64,000 nt of DNA from Usitatibacter palustris (GCF_013003985.1 NZ_CP053073.1:868001-932000), one strand, 5' to 3'; positions 17,729 to 28,622 are shown, counted from the stretch's first letter. The notes: a model not told the origin generated them from the sequence alone. Numbers and translations are program-made.

Positions 17729-18595
17729 CTAGTGCGCGAGATCCTCGCGACGCAGCGTGAACACCTTTCCCGTCCCTCCGACCGTGCGGGGCCACTGGAA
17801 AGGTAGCTTCGGGAAGGCCTTCACCAGCGCTCGCTTGTTGTGCCCCATCTCCACCACGAGCAGGCCGCGCGGATTCAGGTGGCGACGCACTTCACGAAGG
17901 ATCGTGCGCGTGTGATCGAGGCCGTCGCAGCCACTCGCGAGGGCCATCGCCGGCTCCGCGCGGTATTCCTCCGGCAACGCGCGCATCGACGAAGCCTTCA
18001 CGTAGGGCGGATTGGAAACGATCAGGTCGTACGTGCGATCGCCCAGCGCGGCGAACATGTTCGAGCGAATCAGCTTGATGCGCTTGGTGAGCTTGTAGTC
18101 GGCGACATTGCGCTTCGCCACTTCGAGCGCGTCCGACGAAAGATCCACCGCATCGACCTTCACCTTCGGGCGCTTGTCGGCGAGCAGGATGGCGAGGCAG
18201 CCCGAGCCGGTGCACAGGTCCAGGCAATCGGAGATGCCGGGCTTCGCGAAGAGGTCCTGCCCCCACTCGCGCAAGAGCAATTCCGCGATGAACGAACGCG
18301 GCACGATCGCGCGCTCGTCGACGTAGAACTTGTAGGGACCGAGCCAGGCTTCGTTGAGCAAATACGCAGCGGGTTTGCGCGTGGCGATGCGCTTGGAGAC
18401 AAGGGCGCGGTACGTGCGAGCCTTGGCCGCGCTCACGACGATGTGCTCGTCCATTTCCGCATAGGGAACGCCGAGGGTGTGCAGGAGGAGCCACACGCTT
18501 TCGTCGAGCGCATTCACGGTGCCGTGGCCGAAGGAAACGCCAGCAGCTTCCATGCGCGCGACGGCCTCCTCGAGCAGGTCGCGGGCCGTCGTCAT
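17729..18595 (-). CDS. prmB: ribosomal protein L3 (uL3) glutamine N5-methyltransferase
   Basis: 288 residues. PrmB methylates Gln150 of ribosomal protein L3. The SAM site is [16 protein letters not shown], the catalytic NPPY at about 195-198 ([13 protein letters not shown]), and [27 protein letters not shown]-like sequence before it separates PrmB from PrmC. Its start overlaps the dapE stop (ATGA). dapE-prmB linkage is common in betaproteobacteria. Confidence 0.95.
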   Translation of the reverse strand: MTTARDLLEEAVARMEAAGVSFGHGTVNALDESVWLLLHTLGVPYAEMDEHIVVSAAKARTYRALVSKRIATRKPAAYLLNEAWLGPYKFYVDERAIVPRSFIAELLLREWGQDLFAKPGISDCLDLCTGSGCLAILLADKRPKVKVDAVDLSSDALEVAKRNVADYKLTKRIKLIRSNMFAALGDRTYDLIVSNPPYVKASSMRALPEEYRAEPAMALASGCDGLDHTRTILREVRRHLNPRGLLVVEMGHNKRALVKAFPKLPFQWPRTVGGTGKVFTLRREDLAH

Positions 18596-19728
18596 TTCGC
18601 GATCAGCAGGCCTTCGAGCGCGAGGCGGTAGACCTCGGTGAGCGGCTCGAGCTCGTCGAGCGCCACGGCTTCGTTGACCTTGTGGATCGAGCGGTTCACC
18701 GGGCCGAACTCCGCGACTTGCGGACAGATGTCGAAGATGAAGCGCCCGTCGGAAGTACCGCCCGCGCAATCGACCTTCGGCGTGACGCCCGAGACCTGCT
18801 TCACCACGCCGGCGAGCACGTCGATCAGGCGGCCGCGCTCGGTGAGGAAGGGCTTGCCGCCCAGCGTCCACGCGAGGTCGAACTCGAGGCCGTGTCGCTC
18901 GAGGACCTGCTGCACGCGCGCCTTCAGCGAATCGGGCGTGCTCTCGGTCGAGAAGCGGAAGTTGAAGTCGACCTGCATGTGGCCGGGCGTGATGTTCTGC
19001 GCGCCGGTACCCGCGTGGATATTGGAAACCTGGAAGGACGTCGGCGGAAAGAATTCGTTGCCGCGATCCCACTCGGTTGCCGCCATCTCCGCGATCGCGG
19101 GCGCGGCGAGGTGCACGGGATTCTTCACGTTGTGCGGATACGCCACGTGCCCCTGCACGCCGTGGACTACGAGGCGGCCGGTAAGCGTGCCGCGGCGGCC
19201 TCGGCGGATCGTGTCGCCGAAGACCTGCGTGGAGGAAGGCTCGCCGACGATGCAGTAGTCGAGTGTTTCGCCGCGCGCCTTCAGCGCCTCGACGACGCGC
19301 ACGGTGCCATCGACCGCGACACCTTCCTCATCCGAGGTGATGAGCAGCGCGACCGAACCCGGATGCGACGGATGCGCCGCGACAAAGCGCTCGCACGCGA
19401 CGACGAACGCGGCGATGGAGGCTTTCATGTCGGCGGTGCCGCGGCCGTAGAGCTTGCCCTCGCGCACGGTGGGCACGAAGGGATCGGAGTGCCACTTCTC
19501 GAGCGGTCCGGGCGGGACGACGTCGGTGTGGCCCGCGAGCACCACCAGCGGCTTCGCGGTGCCGCGGCGAATCCACAGATTGGTGACGTCGCCGCAGGCG
19601 AACACCTCGGGCTTGAAGCCCAGGGGGGTCAGGCGATCGATCAGGAGTTGCTGGCAGCCCTCGTCGGCCGGGGTGACCGACTTACGTGCGATCAGCGCTT
19701 TGGCCAGCTCCAGCGTTTCGTTCTTCAA
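18592..19728 (-). CDS. dapE: succinyl-diaminopimelate desuccinylase
   Basis: 378 residues, M20 metallohydrolase that removes succinate from N-succinyl-LL-diaminopimelate in the lysine/peptidoglycan pathway. [23 protein letters not shown] and LLITSDEEG carry the zinc ligands and catalytic Glu; [19 protein letters not shown] and [11 protein letters not shown] are DapE-specific. It is separated from dapD/dapC by pilU and two Mpo1-like genes; the short Mpo1-like gene overlaps its first 47 bases. Confidence 0.96.
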   Translation of the reverse strand: MKNETLELAKALIARKSVTPADEGCQQLLIDRLTPLGFKPEVFACGDVTNLWIRRGTAKPLVVLAGHTDVVPPGPLEKWHSDPFVPTVREGKLYGRGTADMKASIAAFVVACERFVAAHPSHPGSVALLITSDEEGVAVDGTVRVVEALKARGETLDYCIVGEPSSTQVFGDTIRRGRRGTLTGRLVVHGVQGHVAYPHNVKNPVHLAAPAIAEMAATEWDRGNEFFPPTSFQVSNIHAGTGAQNITPGHMQVDFNFRFSTESTPDSLKARVQQVLERHGLEFDLAWTLGGKPFLTERGRLIDVLAGVVKQVSGVTPKVDCAGGTSDGRFIFDICPQVAEFGPVNRSIHKVNEAVALDELEPLTEVYRLALEGLLIAK

Positions 19729-20023
19729 AGGCGATCTTTCCGGTGAGCAGTTGCCAATACATCACCCAGTCGCCCATGAAGCTGTACAACGGGTGCTTGA
19801 AGGTGGCGGGACGGTTTTTCTCGTAGGCGAAGTGCCCGACCCACGCGAAACCATAGCCCGCGATGGGCACGAAGTAGAAGAGCCACCACTTCTGCGTGGT
19901 GATCGCGGTGATCGTGAGGCCGACGACGAGGCTGGTGCCGATGAAGTGCAGCTTGCGGCACGTCGGATTGCGGTGTTCGCCGAGGTAGAAGGGGTAGAAG
20001 TCCCAGAAGCTCGCGTAGCTCAC
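19682..20023 (-). CDS. short Mpo1-like (DUF962) membrane protein
   Basis: 113 residues. [23 protein letters not shown] and [23 protein letters not shown] are the conserved DUF962 His-containing segments; two or three membrane helices lie between. DUF962 includes yeast Mpo1, an iron-dependent 2-hydroxy-fatty-acid dioxygenase. It overlaps the next paralogue by ATGA and dapE by 47 bases, a long overlap supported by the coding sequence on both sides. Confidence 0.88.
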   Translation of the reverse strand: MSYASFWDFYPFYLGEHRNPTCRKLHFIGTSLVVGLTITAITTQKWWLFYFVPIAGYGFAWVGHFAYEKNRPATFKHPLYSFMGDWVMYWQLLTGKIAFEERNAGAGQSADRT

Positions 20024-20571
20024 AGCGCCTCCTCATGGATCGGAATCGGCCGCCCGTCACGACGCGCGACGGTGGGGCCCACGCGCTCCTCGATGTAGCG
20101 GCGCAGCTGCGGCTTCGCGCCCAGCAGGAAGAACGCTTCGGCACACACGAAGAGCGGCCCGATGAGCAGCTGCTTCACGTCGTCGAAGAACGCGGGCTTC
20201 ATTCCCTCGAACTTGTGGCCGATGAACTGGATGATCCAGCCGACGATGAAGATCCCCGCGGCGAGTGCCAGCGTGGCGCCGGTGGGCAGGCGGTGCGTGA
20301 TCTCGCTCGACATCGCGAGCATGACGAACATCGTGGCCACCATCGCCACGCCGAGCGTGAGGTCCAGCCACAGGTAGTACGCGCAGCCGGCCACGCAAAC
20401 GAGGGCCGCGATCGTCACGGGAAAACCGAGGTCGAGCGGCAGCGACATCGTGGCGAGTGCCAGGACGATCGCGAACACGATCATCGGCACGCCGACGAAG
20501 TGCGTGGCAATGTTTCGGCGGTCGCGGTGGTAGGCCGCGTACTGGGTCAGGTTTTCGGCGAGCTTCTTCAA
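20020..20571 (-). CDS. Mpo1/YGL010w-type DUF962 membrane protein
   Basis: 183 residues, the longer Mpo1 form: LTQYAAYHRDRRNIATHFVGVPMI, then four membrane helices, with IIQFIGHKFEGMKPAFFDDVKQLLIGPLF carrying the second His group. The yeast enzyme uses these His residues to bind Fe(II) for alpha-oxidation of 2-hydroxy fatty acids; a similar role here is inferred. It sits directly before the shorter DUF962 gene, making a tandem pair, and overlaps the pilU stop by 4 bases. Confidence 0.88.
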   Translation of the reverse strand: MKKLAENLTQYAAYHRDRRNIATHFVGVPMIVFAIVLALATMSLPLDLGFPVTIAALVCVAGCAYYLWLDLTLGVAMVATMFVMLAMSSEITHRLPTGATLALAAGIFIVGWIIQFIGHKFEGMKPAFFDDVKQLLIGPLFVCAEAFFLLGAKPQLRRYIEERVGPTVARRDGRPIPIHEEAL

Positions 20572-21731
20572 TGGCCCAGCGTCTGTTCCGGCTCTTCCGA
20601 GATCTTGAAGTCGCCGAACGAGGTCGAGCCCGGCCGCGAGGGCTGCTTCGCCTTCTCGGCCATCGCCGGCATGATCCCGGAGTTACCGAGCAGCAAGCCG
20701 AGGTTGGTGGCGGAGTCGGCGTTGGCGAGCGCTTCCTCGGTGGAGATCTTGTTCTGGCGCACGAGGCGGAAAAGGTCCTGCTCGAAGGTCTGCGAGCCGG
20801 GCGACATGCTTTTCTCCATCGCTTCCTTGATCTCGCCCACTTCGCCCTTCTCGATCTGCTCCTGCACGTTGCGCGTGTTGAGCAGCACTTCCATCGCCGG
20901 CGTGCGGCCGCCGTCGATCGTCTTGATCAGGCGCTGCGAGATGACCGCTTTCAAGGACACCGCGAGATCCTGCAGCAGCATCGGGCGCACTTCGAGCGGG
21001 AAGAAGCTGATCACGCGGTTCATGGCCTGGTAGGCGTTGTTCGCGTGCAGCGTCGAGAGGCAAAGGTGGCCCGAGAGCGCATACGTGAGGGCCATGCGCA
21101 TCGTTTCCTGGTCGCGGATTTCGCCGATCAGGATGCAATCGGGCGCCTGGCGCATGGCGTTGCGCAGCGCTTCGTGGAAGGCGGTGGTGTCGTTGCCGAC
21201 TTCACGCTGGTTGATGATCGACTTCTGCGGCGTGAAGACGTATTCGATCGGGTCCTCGATCGTGAGGATGTGGCCGGCCGCGGACTTGTTGCGGAAGTCG
21301 AGCATCGAGGCGAGCGTGGTGGACTTGCCCGAGCCGGTCGCGCCGACCACGAGGATCAGGCCGCGCTTTTCCATGACGAGCGAGGAGAGCACCGGGGGCA
21401 GGTTCAGCGAGGCGATCGCCGGGATCTCCGCGGTGACGAAACGGATCACGCCGCCCACCGAGCCCTTCTGCCAGAACATGTTCACGCGGAAGTTTCCAAG
21501 GCCCAGCATCGGCTTGGCGAAGTTGAGCTCCTTGTCCCTCTCGAGGATCTCGATCTGCGCCGGCGTGAGCATCTCGTAGCAGATCTTCTTCGTCGTCTCC
21601 GCGTCCATGGATTGCGGATTCACCGGCATGATCTGGCCGGCGATCTTGATGGACAGCGGGGAACCCGCGGAAATGAAGATGTCCGAGGCTTTCTTCTCGG
21701 CCATCAACTGCAGGAGCTTCTCGATGAACAT
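20568..21731 (-). CDS. pilU: type IV pilus retraction ATPase PilU
   Basis: 387 residues. Walker A GATGSGKST at 130-138, Asp-box TIEDPIEYVF, Walker B ILIGEIRDQETM and His box STLHANNAYQAMNR are the PilT/PilU core; the N-terminus (MFIEKLLQLMAEKKASDIFISAG) and extended C-terminus suit PilU. PilU assists PilT in pilus retraction at the inner membrane. No pilT or other pilus gene is near; it lies between dapD and the Mpo1-like pair. Confidence 0.93.
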   Translation of the reverse strand: MFIEKLLQLMAEKKASDIFISAGSPLSIKIAGQIMPVNPQSMDAETTKKICYEMLTPAQIEILERDKELNFAKPMLGLGNFRVNMFWQKGSVGGVIRFVTAEIPAIASLNLPPVLSSLVMEKRGLILVVGATGSGKSTTLASMLDFRNKSAAGHILTIEDPIEYVFTPQKSIINQREVGNDTTAFHEALRNAMRQAPDCILIGEIRDQETMRMALTYALSGHLCLSTLHANNAYQAMNRVISFFPLEVRPMLLQDLAVSLKAVISQRLIKTIDGGRTPAMEVLLNTRNVQEQIEKGEVGEIKEAMEKSMSPGSQTFEQDLFRLVRQNKISTEEALANADSATNLGLLLGNSGIMPAMAEKAKQPSRPGSTSFGDFKISEEPEQTLGH

Positions 21732-21755
21732 TGCGTGCGTCTCCCGTTGTGCTGC

Positions 21756-22570
<815 letters not shown>

Positions 22571-22574
<4 letters not shown>

Positions 22575-23788
22575 CTCACGGCTCCTGCGTGTGCGGGTGC
22601 CCATTGGCGGGCGAAATCTCGAATCCTCCGGCCGGCTTCGACGGCGTCGTCGACGGTGGAGACCAGGGCGATGCGGATGTGGCCCCTCCCGGGGTTCACG
22701 CCGTGTGCATCGCGGGACAAATAGCTGCCGGGCAGCACGGTGACGTGCGCTTGCTCGAAGAGCTCGCGCGCGAATGCTTCGTCGTCACCGGGCACGGCAG
22801 CCCAGAAATAGAACGCCGCCTCGGGCATCGCGAGCGGCAGCACGGGATTCACGAGCTCGTAGAACGCCGCGAACTTCTCGCGATAGAGGCGCCGGTTCTC
22901 GGCGACGTGGCGTTCGTCCTTCCACGCGGCGGCCGAGGCGAGCTGCACGGTGTTGCTGAGCGCCGTGCCGTGATAGGTGCGATACAGCGCGAAGTCCTCG
23001 AGGAGTGCCGCATCGCCCGCGGCGAATCCCGAGCGCAGGCCCGGCGCGTTCGAGCGCTTCGAGAGCGAGCCCACCGCGACCAGGCGCTCGAAGGTGTCGC
23101 GGCCCAGCTGGTAGGCGGCGGCGAGGGCGCCCAGCGGCGGCGCGGACTCGTCGAAGTAGATTTCGCTGTAGCACTCGTCGGAGACGATCGTGAAGCCGTA
23201 GCGGTCGGAGAGCGCGAACAGCTCGCGCCACTCGTCGAGCGGCATCACGCGGCCGTTCGGGTTGTTGGGCGAGCAGGTGAAGAGGAGCCGCGTGCGCTTC
23301 CACACGTCCTCGGGGACGCCCGCCCAGTCGGGACGGAAGCCGCGCGAGGCGAGCGCGTTCACGTAGTACGGTGTGGCACCTCCGAGCAGCGTCGCGCCTT
23401 CGTAGATTTGGTAGAACGGATTCGGGCAAAGCACCAGCGAATCCCGATCGTCGTGATCGAGCGTGGCCTGCGCGAAGGAGAAGAGCGCCTCGCGGCTGCC
23501 CGCGACCGGAAGCACTTGCGTGGCCGCATCGATCGCTACGCCATGGCGCTTCGCGAGCCACGCGGCCACCGCTTCGCGCAGCTCGGGCAAGCCGCGCGTG
23601 AGCGGATACCGCGAGAGGCCGGCGGCGTTTGCCGCAAGGGCGTCCTTCAGGAACGCGGGTGTGGGGTGCTGCGGCTCGCCGATGGAGATGTTGATCGGCG
23701 CGAGGTCCGCGGGCGGACGCGCGCCGGCCAGCAACACGCGGAGCTTTTCGAAGGGGTAGGGCTGGAGTAGACGCAGGCGCCGATTCAC
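22571..23788 (-). CDS. dapC: succinyldiaminopimelate transaminase
   Basis: 405 residues, class I PLP aminotransferase: [15 protein letters not shown] at the N-terminus (a DapC signature), [27 protein letters not shown] and the PLP lysine in [17 protein letters not shown]. It makes N-succinyl-LL-DAP from the keto form, using glutamate. The start is GTG at 23788, giving the standard N-terminus [20 protein letters not shown] ends only 7 bases upstream, so the message may be leaderless. Heads the dapC-dapD-pilU-DUF962x2-dapE-prmB chain. Confidence 0.95.
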
Positions 23789-23794
23789 CCCGTG

Positions 23795-23800
23795 ATTATA
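23795..23800 (-). promoter_or_regulatory. candidate -10 box before dapC
   Basis: TATAAT on the minus strand, with six bases between it and the GTG start at 23788. The expected transcription start would fall on or next to the start codon. No convincing -35 hexamer is seen 16-18 bases upstream. Offered on consensus match and position only. Confidence 0.4.
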
Positions 23801-23847
23801 GGGAATGAACCGGCGTGTTGCGTCGGGAGCGAAGGCGGCAGAGCTGC

Positions 23848-24915
23848 TTAAGTCCTGGGGCCACCGTCCGCGTCGTCCTTCATCAATCCGAAGCGGACGA
23901 AGGGGAGCTTCAGCCACCAACGCAAGCCGCCGCGGCGACGCACTTCCGCGTCGCGGGCGGCGAGCGCCGCCTGGGCCTCCGCAATGCGCGCATCGCGTTG
24001 CGCGAGCGCGGTGTCGCTCGTGGCCTGCGCCCAGGCTCGCTCGGCGCGCAGCGATTCCACGGCCGCGCGCAGTTGCGCCGCGTCGGCATCGCGTTGCGCG
24101 AGCTGCACGGTGAGCGCCTGGCCGTGGGCAGCCGACTGCTCGAGCCACTTCATGACCTTCTCGTAGTCCTTGTGGACCCAGTCGTCGAGGTCGGAGAACA
24201 CCGAGACCGCCGGCGGCAGGGCGATGGACACACGCCTGCGGCTTGCGATCACCACGAAATAGAGCGGGGCGCCGAGAGCCGGAGAGGCCTCCTGCGGATG
24301 CGCTTCGGAGACTTCGAACAACTCGCCCGAATGCGCCGTGCCGTTTTCCGGCGCGATCACCGAAAAGAAACTCGGACGCTGGCCGTACCAGCTCACCTCG
24401 GGGAAGCGATCGCCGACGAGCTTCGCGAGCTCGGCGCGGTAGAGCTCCTTCACGTGGAACTCGTTCTTGAAGTTCCGGCGGTCGCTGTACTCGCTCTTGT
24501 TGGGGCACGACATCACCAGCACGCCGTCGGGCTTCAACACGCGTGCGAGCTCGTCCATGAAGGCTTCCTGCGTGTCGATGTGCTCGATCGTCTCGAACGT
24601 GACCGCGACATCGAAGCTCGCGTCGGGCCAGGGCAGCTTCGCGCAGCTCGCGTTGGCGAACTCGAGGTTGGAAACCTTCGCGTACGCGGCGCGGGCGTGC
24701 GCGATCGCCTGCTCGGAAATGTCCGCACCTGTCACGTGCTCGGCACCGCGCGCGAGCAGCGCCGAGCCATAGCCTTCGCCGCAAGCCATGTCGAGCACGC
24801 GCTTGCCCGCGACCCAGCGCGAGGCGAAGTGGTAGCGATGCCAGTGCTCGACCCAGATCTCGCCCTTCACTCCGGGAATGAAGCGCTCGCCGGTGAACTC
24901 GAGTTCGTCGTTCAT
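23848..24915 (-). CDS. SAM-dependent methyltransferase with coiled-coil tail
   Basis: 355 residues. A class I methyltransferase domain (VLDMACGEGYGSALLARG near 40-57, DVAVTFETIEHID, LKPDGVLVMSCPNK) fills the first ~230 residues. From about 265 to 330 there is a predicted coiled coil rich in Gln/Ala/Arg (AQLRAAVESLRAERAWAQ, IAEAQAALAARDAEV), then a basic hydrophobic end (RWWLKLPFVRFGL). This architecture is typical of methyltransferases in surface-glycan clusters. It overlaps the double glycosyltransferase gene by ATGA. Confidence 0.86.
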   Translation of the reverse strand: MNDELEFTGERFIPGVKGEIWVEHWHRYHFASRWVAGKRVLDMACGEGYGSALLARGAEHVTGADISEQAIAHARAAYAKVSNLEFANASCAKLPWPDASFDVAVTFETIEHIDTQEAFMDELARVLKPDGVLVMSCPNKSEYSDRRNFKNEFHVKELYRAELAKLVGDRFPEVSWYGQRPSFFSVIAPENGTAHSGELFEVSEAHPQEASPALGAPLYFVVIASRRRVSIALPPAVSVFSDLDDWVHKDYEKVMKWLEQSAAHGQALTVQLAQRDADAAQLRAAVESLRAERAWAQATSDTALAQRDARIAEAQAALAARDAEVRRRGGLRWWLKLPFVRFGLMKDDADGGPRT

Positions 24916-26744
24916 CGCACGATCCGGCGGCGGCGCAGCCATTCCTTCGCGGGCTGGCGCCAGGAAGCGATGCTCGCGAGCCATTTGTGCGAGCCCACAA
25001 AACGGCGGAGGTCGTTCCGAGTGACCATCATCACCGCCTGGCTGCGCACGTACGCGTCGGCCATCTCGGAGATCGCACGCGGCGACAACGTGAGGGCGAG
25101 CGCGCGCTGGCGCTCGAGCGCATCTTCGTAGGCGCGATCGAGCAGCGCCTGGCGCTCCGCCGCGACGCGCGCGGCGGCGGGCACGCGGTACTTCGAGGTC
25201 GTTTTCTCCACGAGCACGAAGTCGTTCTCCAGCGTGTAGCGCGTCCACAGGTTCCAGTCTTCGAGCTGGTCCATGTCCTCGGCGAATCCGCCGAGCTTCT
25301 CGAAGAGGCTGCGATGGAAGAGCACGGCTTGGATCGGGAGATAGTTGTGATGCCACAGGATCAGGCGGTCGAAGCGCTGCTGGTGGCGGGTGACGTGCAG
25401 CACCTCTTCATACACGGCACGCGAGGCATCGACGAACTCTGTGTGGGTTTCCCACGCGAGCGAGTACGCGCCCTTGAGGCCGGTGCGCTGCACCGATTCC
25501 ACCAGCACCTCGACGTGATCGGCGAAGAACAGATCGTCGTCGTCGAGGAAGTTGAGCCACTCGCCGCGCGCTTCGGCCATGGCGAGGTTGCCCGCGTGTG
25601 CGCGGCCGACGCGCTCGCCGGTGGCCTTGTAGCGGATGTTGAGGCGATCGCGGAACTCGTCGACCACCGCGCGCGAGAACGCGGGGCCATCCTCGATCAC
25701 CACGACTTCGAGGTTGGGCCACGTCTGGTTCGCGCAGGAGGCGAGCGCCTCGCGCAACAGCGCCTGGCGATTGACCGTGCGAATGAGGATCGACACGAGC
25801 GGCGTCGCGCGTACCGGCACGTCGCGCCACGAACGCAGCTCGTGGAAAGCGCCTTCGCGGCGGATTTCGTAGCCCCACCCCGCGAAGTGCGGGCGGAAGT
25901 GCTCGTTGGCCTTCACGCGCGTGAGCAGAAAATGCGGCGCGTGCCAGAGGTAGCGCAGGTACGCGGCGAGCAGGCTTCGGCGTCGCCCCGGATAGGAACG
26001 GCGTCTCGTGAGCTCCGCGAACAGCATCGCGAAACCCTCGGCGATGCGGCCGGGGCTCCCGAAGCGCGCGCGCAGGCTCAGGCTCGCGAACACGCCGCCC
26101 GCGGCTTGCCGGGGCTTCACTTCGTCGGGCGTCGAATACGTGCGGTGGACGATGCCCGCGCGCGGGACATAGCGCAGCTTCCAGCCCTTCGCACGCAGCC
26201 GCCACGAAAGATCCACGTCCTCGCCATACATGAAGAAGTGTTCGTCGTAGCCGTTCGCGTCGTCGTAGGCCGCACGGCGATAAAGCGTTGCGGCGCCGCT
26301 TGTCCACGGCGTTTCCATCGTCACCGGGTCATAGGCCTTGGGATGCTCATACGGAATCTGGCGCAGCTCCCACGCGGCGACGTTGGCCGGGTCGGTGGCG
26401 ACGTGCCCGAGCAGGATCGCGATCGCGCCCGGCTCGAGGATGCAATCCTGGTTGAGCACGAAGAAGAGCGGCGCCGTTCCGCGCGCGGCGTTCGCGTTGT
26501 GGCCGCAGCCGAACCCCACGTTCGCCCCCGAATGCTGCACGTCGATGCGCGTGAAGGCGCCGCCCGGCTGCAGCTCCGGCAGCGCTTTCAGGCGGGCAGT
26601 CACTTCGGGATCCGGACTGTTGTCGTGGATGAGGACGTTCAGGCGCGCGGGCGGATCGAGCGGCTCGGCGAGGCTCGACAGGAGCTGGCGCAGGAGAGCG
26701 AAGTCGGGCTGGTACGCGACGATGCTCAGGTCAATTTCGCGCAT
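24912..26744 (-). CDS. bifunctional glycosyltransferase with two GT2 domains
   Basis: 610 residues. Domain 1 (about 1-260) is a rhamnosyltransferase-like GT2: [38 protein letters not shown], and FFMYGEDVDLSWRLRAKGW. Domain 2 (about 313-540) is a second GT2: LVSILIRTVNRQALLREAL, VVVIEDG, NFLDDDDLFFADHVE. Two fused transferases suggest consecutive sugar additions on a cell-surface glycan. Soluble or peripheral; no membrane segment. Middle gene of the three-gene glycan block. Confidence 0.88.
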   Translation of the reverse strand: MREIDLSIVAYQPDFALLRQLLSSLAEPLDPPARLNVLIHDNSPDPEVTARLKALPELQPGGAFTRIDVQHSGANVGFGCGHNANAARGTAPLFFVLNQDCILEPGAIAILLGHVATDPANVAAWELRQIPYEHPKAYDPVTMETPWTSGAATLYRRAAYDDANGYDEHFFMYGEDVDLSWRLRAKGWKLRYVPRAGIVHRTYSTPDEVKPRQAAGGVFASLSLRARFGSPGRIAEGFAMLFAELTRRRSYPGRRRSLLAAYLRYLWHAPHFLLTRVKANEHFRPHFAGWGYEIRREGAFHELRSWRDVPVRATPLVSILIRTVNRQALLREALASCANQTWPNLEVVVIEDGPAFSRAVVDEFRDRLNIRYKATGERVGRAHAGNLAMAEARGEWLNFLDDDDLFFADHVEVLVESVQRTGLKGAYSLAWETHTEFVDASRAVYEEVLHVTRHQQRFDRLILWHHNYLPIQAVLFHRSLFEKLGGFAEDMDQLEDWNLWTRYTLENDFVLVEKTTSKYRVPAAARVAAERQALLDRAYEDALERQRALALTLSPRAISEMADAYVRSQAVMMVTRNDLRRFVGSHKWLASIASWRQPAKEWLRRRRIVR

Positions 26745-28188
26745 CGAGGGTCTTCTTGAGCAGGTAGCGGCGCACGAGGTCGGGCAGGCGGTCGAACGCG
26801 TCCTTGTGGATCTGCAGCTGCACGATCTCCTGCCCGAGGCAGCGGCGTTCCTCGACTTCGATCTCGAGGCTCGCGGAGAGCGTCTTCACGTCCGCTTCGA
26901 GCTTCGCGATCCATTCGCGCGCTTCGGACTGGAACTGCGCGAAGCGGCCGCGCTCGTCCTCCAGTGCGGCGGCGAGCTGCGCGTACTCGTCAGATAAACG
27001 AATGAGCTCCGTGCGGAAGAGCGAGCCGTCGAGGTTCGCGGTCACGAGGTGCTCGAGGTCGCGGGCATCCGCGTCGGCCGGCGCTGCCGGGTCGATCGCG
27101 AAACGCCGGTAGAGCGCTTCGAGGGATCGGGCCATGTCTTCGAGGGGCGGAAGGCGCGCCGGATCCTGGCGCGACAGCGTCGATTGTACGCGCGCGATCT
27201 CGTCGCCTTCGAAGAGGCGCCGCAGCTCGCGCGCGATGGTGGCGGCGTCGGCATCCGCGGGCAGCAGCCAGCCCCCGCCGTGGCGCTCGATGCGCTCGGC
27301 AAGCGCGCCCTGCCGCGTGGCCAGGACCGGCAGCCCGGCCGCCCAGGCGTCGGACAACGCATAGCTGAAGCTCTCGGGCACGCGATTGGGAAACAGGACG
27401 AGTCGCGCGCCATAGGCTTCGAGGAGCCCGGTCGCATCCGCATCGGCCCAGGCGCCGTGGATGAAGAGGCGCCCCGGCACGCGCCATCCGGGAAACAGTT
27501 GCCGGTCGAGGTAGCCGACGACGACGATGCCGATGTCGCTGCCCTCGAGGTGCGCGGGGAGCTCCTCGAGGATGTCGCTGCCCTTGTGCGGACCGATCGC
27601 ACCCGTCACCGCGACGACGTGCTTCGGTCGCCGCGCCGCGAACTCGGCGCGGGGCGCGAGCGCGCGCGGTCCGGCATGGATCGATCCGTTCGGGACGACG
27701 CTCACCTCGAGCCCCGGGAAGTGTTCCCGTGCCAGCCCGGCGATGAAGTCCGAGGGCGCCAGCACGGCGGCGGCATCGCGCAGCACCGGCTCCATCTCCG
27801 CGAGCCACGCCGGATCGGGCTGCAGCGGATCGCCTTCCTCGAAGGCATCGGCGCGCAGGAAGAGCACGTCGTGCAGCGTCACGATCGTGCGGGCGGCGAG
27901 GTCGAGCGCGAGGCGTGCGGCAATGGCGCGCGAAGGGCGAGCCGTGGAATGCAGGTGGATGACGCCGACGCGCCGGGCGCGAAGGGCGTCGGAGGCTTTC
28001 GCGAGGCGGCTGCGATCGAGAACGTAAGTGCGCGAATCAGCGGGGTTCTCGAGGACATCGGCCGACGCCCCGGCATGCCAGAACCAATGCGGCCGGGCGA
28101 CCGACCGTGCGACCGAACGCACGTGCCGGTCCACGCCCCCGCCGTGCAGCGCGGTTACGTGGACGACTGCTGGAGCGTCGGCCCCCAT
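26731..28188 (-). CDS. GT4-family glycosyltransferase with coiled-coil C-terminus
   Basis: 485 residues. [20 protein letters not shown] and SVVPNGSIH begin a GT-B fold; [33 protein letters not shown] is the GT4 donor-binding motif (acidic Glu in PESFSY). After ~395 comes a coiled coil ([38 protein letters not shown]) and a basic end. The ATG at 28188 lies inside the 3' end of queF (34-base overlap), but the N-terminus fits the family and no other start does. It overlaps the double-GT2 gene by 14 bases. Confidence 0.85.
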   Translation of the reverse strand: MGADAPAVVHVTALHGGGVDRHVRSVARSVARPHWFWHAGASADVLENPADSRTYVLDRSRLAKASDALRARRVGVIHLHSTARPSRAIAARLALDLAARTIVTLHDVLFLRADAFEEGDPLQPDPAWLAEMEPVLRDAAAVLAPSDFIAGLAREHFPGLEVSVVPNGSIHAGPRALAPRAEFAARRPKHVVAVTGAIGPHKGSDILEELPAHLEGSDIGIVVVGYLDRQLFPGWRVPGRLFIHGAWADADATGLLEAYGARLVLFPNRVPESFSYALSDAWAAGLPVLATRQGALAERIERHGGGWLLPADADAATIARELRRLFEGDEIARVQSTLSRQDPARLPPLEDMARSLEALYRRFAIDPAAPADADARDLEHLVTANLDGSLFRTELIRLSDEYAQLAAALEDERGRFAQFQSEAREWIAKLEADVKTLSASLEIEVEERRCLGQEIVQLQIHKDAFDRLPDLVRRYLLKKTLDARN

Positions 28189-28550
28189 TTCCTCGCGTCG
28201 CCGTGCTCGGCCGTGACGGTGGTGTAGATCCCGCCACGGACCAGGAAGCGCGCGGTGAGGCGCATGTAGCGCGGGCTGGTCGCGCGCACGAGGTCGTCGA
28301 GGATCTCGTTGGTGACGGCCTCGTGGAAGCGCCCTTCGTTGCGGAACGACCAGATGTAGAGCTTGAGGCTCTTCAACTCCACGCACTTCTTGTTGGGGAC
28401 GTAATCGAGGTCGAGCTCGGCGAAGTCCGGCTGGCCCGTCTTCGGGCACAGGCACGTGAACTCCGGCATCTCCATGTGGATCGCGTAGTCGCGGCCCGGC
28501 GCCGGATTGGGGAACGTCTCGAGGTCTTTGTTGGGTTTTGCCTTGGGCAT
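28155..28550 (-). CDS. queF: NADPH-dependent 7-cyano-7-deazaguanine (preQ0) reductase, short type
   Basis: 131 residues, type I Que[15 protein letters not shown] holds catalytic Cys35 and Asp42, and [21 protein letters not shown] is the QueF NADPH-binding signature. It reduces preQ0 to preQ1 for queuosine in tRNA wobble positions. I chose 28550 because GGAAA lies about 9 bases upstream; an ATG at 28574 would add eight residues. A queuosine-precursor transporter gene lies at 59.2 kb. Confidence 0.95.
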   Translation of the reverse strand: MPKAKPNKDLETFPNPAPGRDYAIHMEMPEFTCLCPKTGQPDFAELDLDYVPNKKCVELKSLKLYIWSFRNEGRFHEAVTNEILDDLVRATSPRYMRLTARFLVRGGIYTTVTAEHGDARKWGPTLQQSST

Positions 28551-28622
28551 TCGCGTATTTCCTTCGGCCTGCATGATAATCGAGCGTTGGCATGAGCGGG
28601 CCGAGCCCGGGAGAGATTAGGA

